Positions 9,629 to 20,257 of a stretch of DNA of 64,000 nucleotides are shown in pieces (position 1 is the stretch's first letter; every line of letters begins with the position of its first letter). The notes beneath the pieces were generated by a model. That model worked only from the letters and a program-made list of their open reading frames with translations, had not been told where the DNA came from and did not search any database. The translations under genes and the position numbers were made by a program. Source of the DNA: Closterium sp. NIES-65 (taxonomy: Eukaryota > Streptophyta > Zygnematophyceae > Desmidiales > Closteriaceae); assembly GCA_948144175.1 (NCBI GenBank), contig CANXME010002160.1, forward strand, positions 124,001 to 188,000. Reading direction: 5' to 3'.

Positions 9629-10856
9629 TGACGCAGAAATCTTCGTCGAATTACCACACAGCTCCAACGGTGAGCCCAATCAAGTCTGTCAGCTGCTGAA
9701 ACCGCTCTACGGCATCAAGCAAGCTCCACGACTATGGCAACAATACCTGCACGCTCGCCTCATTCGCATCGGCTTTAAACAACTACCGCACGATCAGGGC
9801 ATGTACCGGCTCACGAAGGGCACCGACTACATCCTGTTAATCGTCTATGTAGACAATCTATTCTACATCGGCTCGACCAACGGCATCACAACCTGGTTCG
9901 AAGGGGAGCTGCAGAAGGACCTCACGCTCACGGTCTCATCTACCGTCACACAAAGCCTCGGTCTCAACATCCGAGAAGAAGAAGACGTGATCTATCTCAG
10001 CGCCGCGAAATACGCCGACACCATCGCCAAGCGCTTCGCACTCACACCGTTCGCCATCTCCACGCCGTACTGCTACACGACAGGAAACATCAAAGGATGC
10101 AAGACTCTACTCAAGCCCGCCGGCACACGCGACTACCAGAGGAAGCTAGGATGCCTTCTTTTCGCAGCTGTCACCTGCCGCTCGGACCTATCATACTCCG
10201 CAAGCCAACTCGCCACCTACCTCAAGAAGCCCGAAACGGAACACCTGGCGGAGCTCGACCGTGCTCTTCACTACCTCATCAGCACCCCGACGATCGGCCT
10301 GACTTACCACAAGAATGCAACTACAACACCTAAGCTAATCGGCTATGTCGACGCCGATTTTGCGGGCGACTCCGACAACAGACGCTCGCGCACCGGCTAC
10401 ATCTATCAGTTTGAACCCATCGGACCTATCTCCTGGCAGTCGAGCAAACAGGAGTTAATCGCGCTCTCCTCAGCTGAAGCAGAATATATCGCACTCTGCT
10501 CAGCCACCAAGGAAGGACTCTACCTTCGCGAACTACTGGAAGAAGCGAAGCTAGCTCAGTTACCCAGCTTCACCCTGTTCTGCGACAACCAGTCATCAAT
10601 TCGCATCGCCAACACGAACCGCTTCACGAACAGGACGAAACACATCGCCCTGCGATACTTCTTCGTGAAGGACGACATCGAGAAGGGGAGACTCGAGCTG
10701 TCATATTGCCCCACATCCGAGATGGCAGCTGATTACTTGACCAAGAAACTCGGAAAACAGAAGTTCGAGTATTGCATGCTGCTGACTGGACAAAGCCACG
10801 TCACTAACAGCGACACTCCAGAAGCGAAGGGGAGTGTTGGAAACAATCAAGCTTAA
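9629..10856 (+). pseudogene. Copia element A, 3' part: RT core and RNase H
   Basis: After element B the frame of A resumes at V-D-A-E-I-F-V-E-L-P. It runs through PLYGIKQAPRLW, the catalytic Y-V-D-N (aberrant: the usual second Asp is Asn) near 9850, and YVDADFAGD and SSAEAEYIAL of RNase H. It ends at TAA 10854-10856. This half has no internal stop. The YVDN change would by itself probably weaken or abolish RT activity. Codon usage is less G/C-extreme than in the B family. Confidence 0.9.
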
Positions 10857-11217
10857 GCGCCTCTGTCGTGTCGAAACACCAAGGCACAAGCGAAGCGAAG
10901 CATATCGAGGCGCCAGCGAGTCAACCCTTGGAGGTTGAACTAACTGCAGGAGGTTACGCGAAACTCAAAGGTCAGCGACCTTTGACCTGACAAGTACAGC
11001 GCGACAGCAAGGACACACAACTGACTCGCTACAGAGCAGTTGCCCGAGTCGTCACTGTATCGAACCGCAACAGCAACAGTAAAGTAGTTATAACTGTATC
11101 TCTTCATATTCCTTGTACTCTTGTATAATCCTGTATCTCTTTGCTTTAATCAACTTACTTTGCCCTCACATACTAGCGCAAGGTGGTTCACAACTCTTCA
11201 TTAAACGCTTCCGCTAC
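10835..11217 (+). repeat. 3' LTR region of copia element A
   Basis: The purine-rich tract GAAGCGAAGGGGAG is followed by TGTTGGAAAC, a typical copia LTR start that overlaps the last codons of pol. The tract resembles the 25039-25236 remnant, including the dyad AAGGTCAGCGACCTT near 10966. The right end is not defined, because the MITE at 11220 interrupts and no paired LTR is in the window. Confidence 0.65.
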
Positions 11218-11219
11218 TA

Positions 11220-11777
11220 CCGTATTCTCCCGGACATAACACTTCAGGATATAGCTAAAAATACAGGGAAAAAATGGGGGGGGTCTCCTCATAGGAAAAA
11301 AATGCATAATACCCGGGTCTTTACATATGGCATATTTTAGTGTTAGTGTTTTTTTAATTAGTCAATGTGGGTGTTTTGCTGGTCGTTTTAGCATCACTGC
11401 CTGAGGCGCGAATGTGAGTTTCGGCCTCGAACTTCATCGCCCTCTTGAAAATGCCATGTGACACCTCTCTTGCCACTTGCAACGGAAGATTCACCTGCAC
11501 GTGGCAACAGAGAAATAGTGGGAGGGGGCAAATCTCGGCAGATTGCCTTTGAATGTACCGCGAAATTTCATTGAGGGAGTAATTCACACGATATTCTTCC
11601 GTATTGCAGCTACTCGTTAACGACTAAAATAATGAATCTGTAAGAAAAGGGGGGTGTTATAGAAAATCAGCCAAAAAGGGGGGTATAGTAGAAACGAGGT
11701 CTATCATAACACCCACCCCGCACAAGCTACCCGGGGGTGTACCATTATGGGGGGGTGTTTTGTCCGGGAGTATACGG
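11220..11777. mobile_element. MITE-like DNA element with TA target duplication
   Basis: The ends are inverted repeats of about 23 bp, CCGTATtCTCCCGGACAtAACAC on the left and the same with two changes on the right in reverse complement. They are flanked by TA at 11218-11219 and 11778-11779. The 558-bp interior has G-rich runs and no credible transposase frame. The TA duplication and short size fit a non-autonomous Tc1/mariner-like or related element; the family is uncertain. Confidence 0.65.
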
Positions 11778-11787
11778 TACATCAGTC

Positions 11788-11990
11788 TTACTCAGAGTTC
11801 ACCCCTGCAAAGATCCTAAAGGCTTTCCTCAGCCCAACAACCTCCACACCAGTAATTGTACCACCAATAATGCCAACTCCAACAAAGTAGTCCAAGAATG
11901 CAGCCCGTACAATAATTGTACAATTACGTATTGTAAGGTCTAATGGCTTATATAGGGGATTGCACTTAAACCTAACAGCAAATAACTTTT
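11788..11990 (-). other. Possible last exon of an unrecognised host gene
   Basis: On the minus strand an open frame of roughly 65 codons without a start ends at TAA 11788-11790. It encodes a hydrophobic, glycine-rich segment (DYFVGVGIIGGTITGVEVVG) followed by a basic/aromatic end. Base composition is close to neutral, unlike the surrounding elements. I do not recognise the product. It may be chance coding in AT-richer flanking DNA. Confidence 0.25.
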
Positions 11991-12361
11991 CGTATGCTTT
12001 ATATTTGCAACACTTCCCACATCAAAACCAAGACAAAGATAAAAAATTCAGAAAAGAATGCAAGGGAGACGTGAGAGGGGAGGGGGGAGGAGAGGGAGGC
12101 TTACATAACCTCTTTTACTGTAAAGAAAACCTAGAAGGATGGGGTTGTGAACGAGAGAAATCTGATCCAGTCTAGACAAGAGAAGACTCTTCTGTTTCCA
12201 CCTTGGCTGCTTCCATACTTCCCTCTTGAGAACTTGCCAGCCAGCTACCCTTCTTGGCGCCTGCTCAACAACCGTCATTGGAACCGTCCACCAACTGCCT
12301 CTCTAAACTTTCTGAGAAGCCCAGCAACAGCACAACATTCTCCTGCGCTGTGGCAATTGAT

Positions 12362-13791
12362 TCAGGCCTCAAGGCTTGGCTCAATTGGCGGGTCAGGAAG
12401 GTACAGCGTCGACGCTGGGAGGTTCTGTTCTGCTGAATTGTTGCTGGAAGATTCTGAAACATCACTCAAAGCTTCTGAAACGTCATTGGAAGGTGTTGTG
12501 GTGGTGTTGAATTTTGCTGTGGGGATGCAGATGCCACGGAATGCACTGTAGCCCGGCTTGCACATGCACTCCATTTCGTTGCCTCCGGTGCGTTTGCCAC
12601 ACTCGGAGTTGGCAGGGCAGCCTGTAGTGACGCACGTGGGTTCTGCAGCACAGGCAAGGAGAGAGACGGCAGGTGAGCTCGAGGGTCCATCCAGACAGGG
12701 AGAGAAAGAGAGAGAAAGAGAGGTACGGTTAAATCCATACAAAGCTTACCGGAACGCTGGCATGTGTTGCTGACAGCAGTGTAGCCTTTGAAGCACTGGC
12801 ACGTCACTGCCAAGCGATCGTCGGTGGTTGGGCTGCATGCGATGGAGTTGGCAGGGCAGCGCACATACTGGCAGATGTCGTCTGCAGCACAGCGCAGCGC
12901 GAAAGGGGGGAAAGGGAAGGCAGAGATGAGGCACCCACCCACTCGTGCGCTGTGCAGCGCAACAAACTGGGCTGTGCGGGTGAGAGCGCGGAGTCAGTGT
13001 GAGGGGACGACTATGCAGGGTATTCTCGAGGCTTCTCAAAATGGCCCTGGAGCGGAATGGAGGAGAGGCGGGCGGGGCAAGGCAAGCGGGGACGCACCAA
13101 TGATGCAGAGGGCGGACTTGGCTGCACCGGAGATATACTTGGCACTACAGCACACAGGGGGGGGGCAAGAGTGCAACGGTCGATGGTCAGGTGGGGGAGC
13201 AAACGAGCGGCGTGAAAAGCATACGAGCATGGAAGCAGGGCGAGCAGGAACGAAAGGTGCACCTCTTCCTGCCCATGGCGAAAACGTCCAACATCTGCCC
13301 TTTGCAATGGGAATCCTGGAAGATCCGAATTGCGCGGCACTCAGCACTGCCAGCATCGCTTCTTTGATGCCACAGCACCTCCACCTGCGTCCTCACAGAA
13401 GCCGGCATGGCAGTAAAGTTGACACAGCGGCGCGACGCGAAGCTTAATAGGCGGCTGTGGATCACCATTTGTGTGACAATCCGCATTGGGACCGATACGC
13501 TCGCTGCTGCTAGCGACGGCTGCAGGAGACACGCTGCAAGAGAGGGGCATGAGGCATGATGGGGCACGGACGCATGGGAGTGTTCATTGGGCATCCATCA
13601 CGTGTACCCACTGTCGTGTGGAGCATTAACTCATGACGGCGTGAACACCATGATGCGCATGAGAGCACGGCGAGAGAGCGACGCGCACGGAGCGTACCGG
13701 CGATGACGGTGACGATGGCGAGAAGCGCAAGCACGGCCTTGCCATTCCCCATGCTGACGGACGCCATTGGCTCTTCGCTCTTGAGTGCCAC
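12362..13791 (-). CDS. Secreted protein with two EGF-like modules, five exons
   Basis: The spliced CDS is complement(join(12362..12642,12750..12881,13098..13144,13263..13533,13698..13791)), 825 nt and 274 aa. All four introns begin GT and end AG, and all phases agree. Exon 1 encodes a signal peptide (hydrophobic VLALLAIVTVIA, residues about 20-31). Exon 2 encodes a roughly 90-residue domain with spaced cysteines that I do not recognise, and exon 3 adds 15 residues. Exons 4 and 5 each encode a six-cysteine EGF-like module (about residues 141-178 and 185-219). The tail is rich in Asn, Ser and Thr. The product is probably exported or cell-wall associated, with an unknown role. A later Met at residue 9 could also start it. 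Confidence 0.8.
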
Positions 13792-15420
13792 GAGTAATCC
13801 GAGAGTAATCCGAGAGCAGGAGTGTGAAGCGGAGCAATCCGAGAGAAAGAGTGCTAGAGGAAGATTGGTGCTAACTGGTAAAGCAGACGAGGTGACGAGA
13901 GCGATCGTTCACGGATGCTTAAATGGGCATCGCAGCGAGCCTAGTGTGCGGCGCATCATCCGCTCCACGGAGCTTCCGTGCGAGGCGGGAGGGACCTCTG
14001 TGGCGGGACGCAGTGCTGACTGCTGCGACAGAAATCGCTGCGGGGAACGCGTTCCCTTAGTCGCCATCGAGCCTTCTAATGGGCGTTTCGTAAGGTGTGT
14101 GCGAAGGTGACCATGTTGGCGAAAGCAAAAACGGAACATGATTTTTTGGACAAGGAATTATTGGAGGGAAGGAAGACGCCTCGTATTAAGGGCCCGTTCC
14201 CAACCACAGTGAAGGGTGGGCTCCGCCCGACACTTAGGATCCACATTCACGGTCACCACAATGTTTGCCGGACTTATTGGTTAAAAAGTCAAGCGGAATG
14301 TTGACTCCTAGCTGGAGAGCCCCAGTCCCGCTAACTTCGGATCTTGCAAATATCACTGTCGCCAACTAGGGCCTGGACAAGGCGGTCGCTAGCGAATCTC
14401 TCGCAAGCCCGCAACTGGCGCGGCAAGGCCTTGGCCATGTGCGACCGCTGCGACAGAAGTCGCTGCAAGGAAGGTGTTGCTCAGGCAGGCACCATTGTGG
14501 GCTTCGATCGGGTGTATCCCGCGAGAGCAAATTCAAGGGAGGAAAACTCAAACACAACTCACATAGACGAGCACTATTATGAGTTGTTGTTATGAGTGCA
14601 ATTGAGTGAATGAGCTAGAATTGCACTTCAGAAGCAAAAACATGTTATTGAGCGAAGAGATGAGCGAAGGTTATCTAGCGAAGCTAGCGTGAAAGTGGGG
14701 TGTGCTACGGGCCTAGTGCCGAGGTTGGGAAAATGCCGAGGCGGAAGTCTGGAACGCGGGTTACTAACCGAGCTGTGAGATTGGGTCGCGTCGTGAACAG
14801 TGGCGGGAACAGTGGTTGAGGCGACTGTCGCGAGTGGTAACGGTGCACTGTTGGGTACTGTTGGCGCGAACAGTCGGGTACGACGCGATGAGCAGGGGCG
14901 CGAAGTAAGGAAAAAAAAAAATCCCACCCTCCTCATGGAGGCCCTCCCTACAAGAGTGGATGCGCATCTCAGAAGTTGCGGCTGCGTAGATACTCGGTGA
15001 GGACAGGGTGGTTTTCGATTCTATCAAGAGGCACCCAGTTGTCTTTAGTGGGCGTGCGATCTCTTCAACGAATCAGGAACTCGATCCTACAAGCTCCACG
15101 TGGGCCGCAAACTCGTTGGCTCAGAATTTCTTGGGTGTAATGTGTTGATGTGTTGAGGCGAAGCCCTGCACGCGCTGGTTTTGTCGCGTGTAGCAGCCCT
15201 ATACAGAGTAGCGAGGTTTCTCATACCGCATACCTATGTTGCGGGATTCGCCAAGTACACTCCAATCGTGCATTTCGGTATGCACTATTCGACATTCGAC
15301 CGAATTGGAGGGAAGTGACGGCATTGCAATATCGAGTATGCGCAACTGTCAGTATCGCAAGAACGCGCAACTACTCGTGGGCAGGTAGAATATACACTTC
15401 ACTGTATTTCACCTGATGGT
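13792..15420. other. Intergenic sequence upstream of the EGF-like gene
   Basis: The first 100 bp holds short direct repeats of CCGAGAGTAAT and is the likely promoter or 5' UTR side of the minus-strand gene. A phrase close to GCTGCGACAGAAGTCGCTGC occurs near 14025 and again near 14447. I see no domain, RNA gene or transposon end that I can support in the rest. Confidence 0.4.
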
Positions 15421-15438
15421 ATGTTCACCTGGCGGTGC

Positions 15439-15590
15439 TAGCTTGGAACCACATACTAGAGTAGGTGCCGACCAGGCTCTTCTTCCATCCGGCGCTGACC
15501 AGCACATCGTTGAGCGCCTTGTACCACACCAGCAGCGACTGCTTCAACCCATAGAGGCTCTGCTGCAGCTTGTTAGCGTGCATGTCGGGG
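15439..15590 (-). pseudogene. Copia D RT fragment
   Basis: About 50 codons contain the copia RT signature S-L-Y-G-L-K-Q followed by V-W-Y-K-A-L-N-D-V-L and GWKKS. The usual P after LKQ is lost (LKQSLLVW). No catalytic YVDD segment follows, so only the middle of the RT palm survives. Confidence 0.75.
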
Positions 15591-16299
15591 TCGAGCTCTG
15601 GCAGTTCTTCATCCTCCTTGGCGTGGTCGTACAACAGGTCGTTGTCGACCTCATTGTACACCATGGTGAAGCCGGCCGAGACGAAGTCAACCTGTATGCC
15701 ATGGTCCCGGCTGGACCTCCACCACGTCGCTATCGGTCGACTCCTCGGCGTCCCCTCCATCGTCACCGACGTTGCCGCCTTCATCGTCCTGCTGCACCTC
15801 TGTCGGCTTCCCCGCTGACTTCTTCCTTGCGGTCGTCTCCCCTGCCAACTGACCGGTTGTCGACTGCTCCGTGGTTGGCTTCACTGCTGCCTGTGCCCCT
15901 GTCGGCTGCTGCCTTGCCGATGACTCCCACGCCGACTTTGGTAGCGTCATGTCGGCCATAGGCGATGCTCTTGGCTGGTGCCACAGGCGACGGCCCACTT
16001 CTCCCCTCCTCGCCGGAGACCGACACCGTTAGCCCGCGCAGGTCGACCATAAGGGGAGGGGAAGGAGGGGCAGGGGAAGGGGAGGAAGAGACAATCTCGA
16101 CGTCCTCATCAGCCAGTGCACTGACCTCGGCGAGCAGAGGGAGCATCGCCGTCGAGGTGTCCGTCAGCGTGGTGACGTGCGTCCACCGTGATGCCGGCCC
16201 GTGCTCCGAAAGTGGCGAGGTGCTCGCTAGTGCATGCGTACATACAAATCGCCAAACGCTCACCCCCCAGGAGTATTCACATTGACAAACTGGTCCTGG

Positions 16300-16445
16300 A
16301 GAACAGCAAGACTCACCAAGTTCTTAGAGAACAAGGGAAGGTGGAAACGTATGAGGGATACTGAGGGGGCTGCCGGACATGGGAGAACGGTGGAGGCACG
16401 TCGTACGACTACGCCCCCTAGAGGGGTCAGCAAGAGAGACCCGTG
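16300..16445 (-). pseudogene. Protease-region DNA resembling the B copia family
   Basis: This tract lines up by eye with the B-family segment just downstream of the LDSGAS protease motif, for example CTCACCAAGTTC then TAGAGAAC, and CCCTAGAGGGGTCAGC. It lies beyond the integrase fragment rather than between gag and integrase. It is therefore either an insertion of another family or the product of rearrangement. Confidence 0.55.
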
Positions 16446-16539
16446 TCAGAGTTATGTATACCCTGCTTGCTATTTGTTCTAGTGTAGTTACATTGGTCAT
16501 GCACCTCCCTTGCTACTTTCATATATATTGTTTGTGCAG

Positions 16540-16702
16540 CCATGCCATTTTGTTGCGAAGTGTAGGGGCACGTCAAGTCGTGGATGATGCCCTTCCCATT
16601 GACGAAGTCGGTGAACGCCTTCCTGAGGAACTCCCCTCCTGCGCCAGCGATACCGTCGGCTCCACCACGCCGACCATCTAGCACGACGCCTCCCCGTCGC
16701 AT
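16540..16702 (-). pseudogene. Copia D integrase fragment
   Basis: The frame shows G-G-E-F-L-R-K-A-F then C-P-Y-T-S-Q-Q-N-G-M-A, the region of the second Asp and catalytic Glu of copia integrase. The expected Glu of N-G-x-A-E is replaced (MAAQ), and the frame breaks soon after. Confidence 0.75.
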
Positions 16703-16750
16703 CGGCCCTTGTCATGGAGGTTTTGACGTCCTTCGTCGCCAACGTCTTCT

Positions 16751-17390
16751 TCAACGTCTCCTCCCTGCACAGCTTCGCATCTTGACGGGGGCGACGACTG
16801 GCCGACCGACCCCGACCTCCCTTGATTCCGCCCTCGTCACTGTTATCGCGTCCGGGGCATTCGTAGGAGAGATGGTCGGGGTCGTGGCAGGTCCAGCACT
16901 CCCGCTGTCGACCACTACCTCCTCAGCCCTTGTCCCGCGTCGACCTCTTCTCGTCGACGTTCTTCGTCGACCGCCACCTCCGCTACCACCTCCGCCCGCC
17001 TTCCCGCGCTGCCCTTGTTGTTGATTCAGCTTCGTTCGTGCAGCGTAGTTTGCCTGCGGAAGGAGCTCTGTGGCCTGTTCGGCCTCTTGCATCGCCTTGT
17101 CTTGAAGGGTGTAGTTGGTGATGGAGTCCTCGTCGAGGGACTCATGCGTGCCGGGCACCATCATCATCTTCTTCATGAGGTTGTAGCTGCGTGGCAGGCC
17201 CTTGACGATGTGAATGATGTAGGACGCCGTCGAGTATTCGGCGCCCGCCATCCGCATCTCAGGCAGGGTTCGTCGAGCACGGTTGCAGTAGTCTGTCGCA
17301 GACTCATGCTCGTCCATCCGAATATGTGTCATCTTCTCCTCCAGCTGTCCGATGTACAGGTCGTCCCTGACCTAGTTCGTCGACAGGATG
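16751..17390 (-). pseudogene. Copia D gag with CCHC zinc knuckle
   Basis: A UBN2-type gag domain includes D-L-Y-I-G-Q-L-E-E-K and HIVKGLPRSYNLM. A Gly/Arg-rich stretch follows. After a frameshift, a canonical knuckle C-W-T-C-H-D-P-D-H-L-S-Y-E-C (CX2CX4HX4C) appears near 16857-16899. This differs from the B-family zinc motif and supports a separate lineage. Confidence 0.8.
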
Positions 17391-17430
17391 AAGTGTCATG
17401 CTTAGTGACCAGCATCCAGTCACTCTGAAC

Positions 17431-18154
17431 AGCTAGGGTTTAGGGTAATACGCCGGTGCAATCCCGCCCGCCGTCACGTGCGTCGTTGCCGAGAGCCCTC
17501 CACCACTTCGTAGAGGAGAGCGACATCGACCATCGACGTCGGCACACGAGCTGCCTGCAGCCGCGGTCGACCGCTGCACTCGCGCCTGAATCCCGTCGAC
17601 ACCACCGTCGACCTTGATCACCCCTCTCTGCCTTGTGCCTTCGTTGCCGCTGACTCGTGCACCACCGTTGACCTTGTCGTCCACGCCACCTTCGTTGCGC
17701 ACCGGTCGAGGAGATGCAGGACAGGAAGGGTGTTCCGTCGCCCACTGTGACCAGATGCCCAACTCGACGATCGCCCAAGGGATCGTCCCGTACTCGCCAT
17801 CCGCGTGGCAGTTCCTCGCATCAGCCAAGCGTGCCTCTAAGGTGTCCCCTACACCCGCATCAACTACGGGGTCGACCATGGCGACTAACGCTGTTGCCGG
17901 CCTACGAACCACTTAATAGGTGCAAAAGTCAGCTCCTATCTGAAGGTAATCTGCGACGCTGTCCACGCTCACCGCACCATGCAGAGAGTCACTCTACAAT
18001 GGTAGTGAGCTAGACTACGGGGGTTGGCACAAACTACTGAGAGTGATCATAGCTTTACTTAGTTCTTTAGTGCTTGCACATTCACGGAAGAAATCGGCAA
18101 GAGTTTCCACTAGCAAAGTGGAAATGGCCGAATGATTGAACAAGAAATGACAAC
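17431..18154. other. GTCGAC-rich target DNA left of element E
   Basis: This stretch is continuous with 23098 onward before the E insertion and shares its many GTCGA motifs. No coding domain is supported. It may be the leader or LTR of an older element. Confidence 0.4.
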
Positions 18155-18159
18155 AATGA

Positions 18160-18290
18160 TGTGAAAATTAGAACGAGAATGATTGAACTATGAAACAGTT
18201 GGGTACAAGTACTAACCCTAATTGGGTTGTACCCCTTATGGGCTACCCCACTACAGCCTACACAGATGTATAAGCTATAATGTTCTGACA
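18160..18290 (-). repeat. 3' LTR of element E
   Basis: In the element's sense this reads TGTCAGAACATT to AATTTTCACA. It is identical by eye to 22962-23092. The polypurine tract lies at 18291-18315 on the internal side. Confidence 0.93.
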
Positions 18291-18489
18291 CACCCCCATA
18301 GGCAAAGTGGGGGAGAACAAGTGGTCACAAGACCAGTCAAGCGAAGCAAAGCAAGCTCAGGGTGGATCACAAAGTCACCACACAGTCCGAGCACAAGAGC
18401 AAGGCCACAAGGCCAGTTCACATACAAGATCATATATATAAAGGTAAACAAGCAAGTGCAGGTATAGAAAGAGTATAGTACAAACAAGA

Positions 18490-20224
18490 TCAAGAAATGA
18501 GCAAGTGAGGCCAGGTAGGCACAAGACCTAGCAAAGTACAGAAGCGCTGATGATCACAAGGTGGAAGGGCCTTGGTGAAGATATCAGCAGTGTTGGCCTC
18601 AGAGGCCACGTAGGAAAGGCGGAGCTAACCACGCTGCTGCAGCTCACGAGCCAGGAAGTAGCGGAGAGCAATGTGCTTCGTTCTGTGCTCCAGTCTGTGC
18701 TCCCGACACAAGGCCAGCATGGCCTTGTTGTCTACGTACAGAACTGGAGGAGAACGAGGCGGCTCTTCTAGGTCAATCAGCAGGTAGGTGAGCTAGCGTA
18801 GCTCCTGTACAGCCATGGCCCCTGCGTAGATCTCAGCCTCACAGCTGGAGCTGAGAACAGAGGACGAGCGGGTAGACCGCCACGAAACAGAGCCGGAGCC
18901 AAGGCTGAAGGTGTAACCCTGTGACGACCGCTGCAGAGCCTGGTCGTAAGCCCAAGAAGCGTCTGCGTGACCTGTGAGGATAACTCGACGTCGCCCTCCA
19001 AGCACTAGCCCCATGCCCGACGTACTGCACACGTAGCGCAGTACCCTCTTCGCTGCAGCCATGTGCTCCGGTCAGTGTCTCCCAGGAGCAACATAGCGTG
19101 CCAAGATGCTAAGAGGGTATGCAAGGTCAGGTCGTGTGCAGGTCATCAGGTACATGAGGCAGCCAACAAGCTCTGGGTACGGGCCACTCGGCTCTACGGA
19201 CTCATCCGAAGGCAGAGCTGAGAGCGAGTGGCGAGTAGACAGAGGAGTGGCCTGAGGCGAGGAGTACGTGAAGCCGAAGCGCTGAAGGACTTGCTGCACC
19301 ATGTGTGACTGAGTCAGGGTAATGGTGCGCTGTGCTCTGTCCCGGGTGAGCTGCAAGCCAAGGTAGCTGCGCAGTTCACCCAGGTCTGTGCACGTGTGTC
19401 TCTTCTGCAGCTCGGACTTCACGTGGGCAAGTCCAGCAGTGTCAGCAGTGGCAAAGACCAAGTCGTCGACGTACACGAGGATGTAAAACGGCGGCAAAGA
19501 GGCCTCGAGCCACGTAACGCGCCTTGAAGACAGGCGGAGAACCCGGAGGCCGCTTCACCCTTAAAATCCACATGCCACTGACGATGTTCGCCCCAGGTGG
19601 GGGAACCTCGTCGACGTAGGTGCCTGTGGACTTCCAGGAAGCCATCTCTGCGTCCATGGCTGACTGCCACTGAGAGGAGTAGGGACCCTCGATTGCCTCA
19701 GCGTACGATCGAGGAGTCGAGATGTCTGGTGCATCCGGGTCTCCCTCAGGGGAAATTAGCGTGGACACGAGATGGGGCAAAGCAGCAGCAAAGCACTGGA
19801 ACTCCTCCTGCCTGTCCTCAAGGACGTCCGTGCTAAGAGCACACTCACCCCCGACGGACGGAGGACAGACAGACTCAGACTCAGCAACGAGACTGGCAGC
19901 GTAGTCTAGACGACAGCGAGCAGCAAAGTCGACAAGCTCAGCAACTAGGGCAGACGCAGCAGTGGACTCAAAAAAAAGGTCAGAGACAACAGTAGCAAGG
20001 AGACGCGTGACCGAAGGACTAGCAGCACGAAGGGAGTCAGACTCCGGGTCAGGAAGAGTAGGAAGAGAGGACTTTGGAGGAGACGGCAACGGGACACGCA
20101 GAGGAGCAGTGGAAGGACGCAGCGCCATCTGGTGTGTGCCGGGGACCGCAGGAGGACGCGGACGCGCAGTACGACCACTAGTGCGAGCAGTACGAACAGG
20201 CGACGCAGGACGAGACGCAGGCAC
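18490..20224 (-). pseudogene. Element E RT and RNase H with internal RT deletion
   Basis: RT begins normally (WQSAMDAEM), but after RYVARG the sequence jumps to the YVDD-containing segment near 19490. Several hundred bases including the LYGLRQ region are lost. YVDD, ADASWA, CEAEIYAG and the VDNKAML region remain, with frameshifts between them. The terminal stop is TGA (18490-18492). Confidence 0.88.
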
Positions 20225-20257
20225 ACAACGCTCAGCAAGACCTCCAGTAGGACCAGT

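Larger units (their letters stand above)
15425..17430 (-). mobile_element. Shattered copia element D (minus strand), mosaic
   Basis: Fragments of a third copia family lie on the minus strand in the order gag (about 17390-16751), integrase (16702-16540), a piece resembling B-family protease DNA (16445-16300), a Pro/Ser-rich linker (16260-15790) and RT (15590-15439). There are no LTRs or target duplications. The frames are broken many times, so this is an old and rearranged copy. Confidence 0.75.

Noticed and set aside
13011..13356. Overlapping minus-strand frames in the introns of the EGF-like gene
   Set aside because: They run through splice sites of the supported gene model and show no domain.
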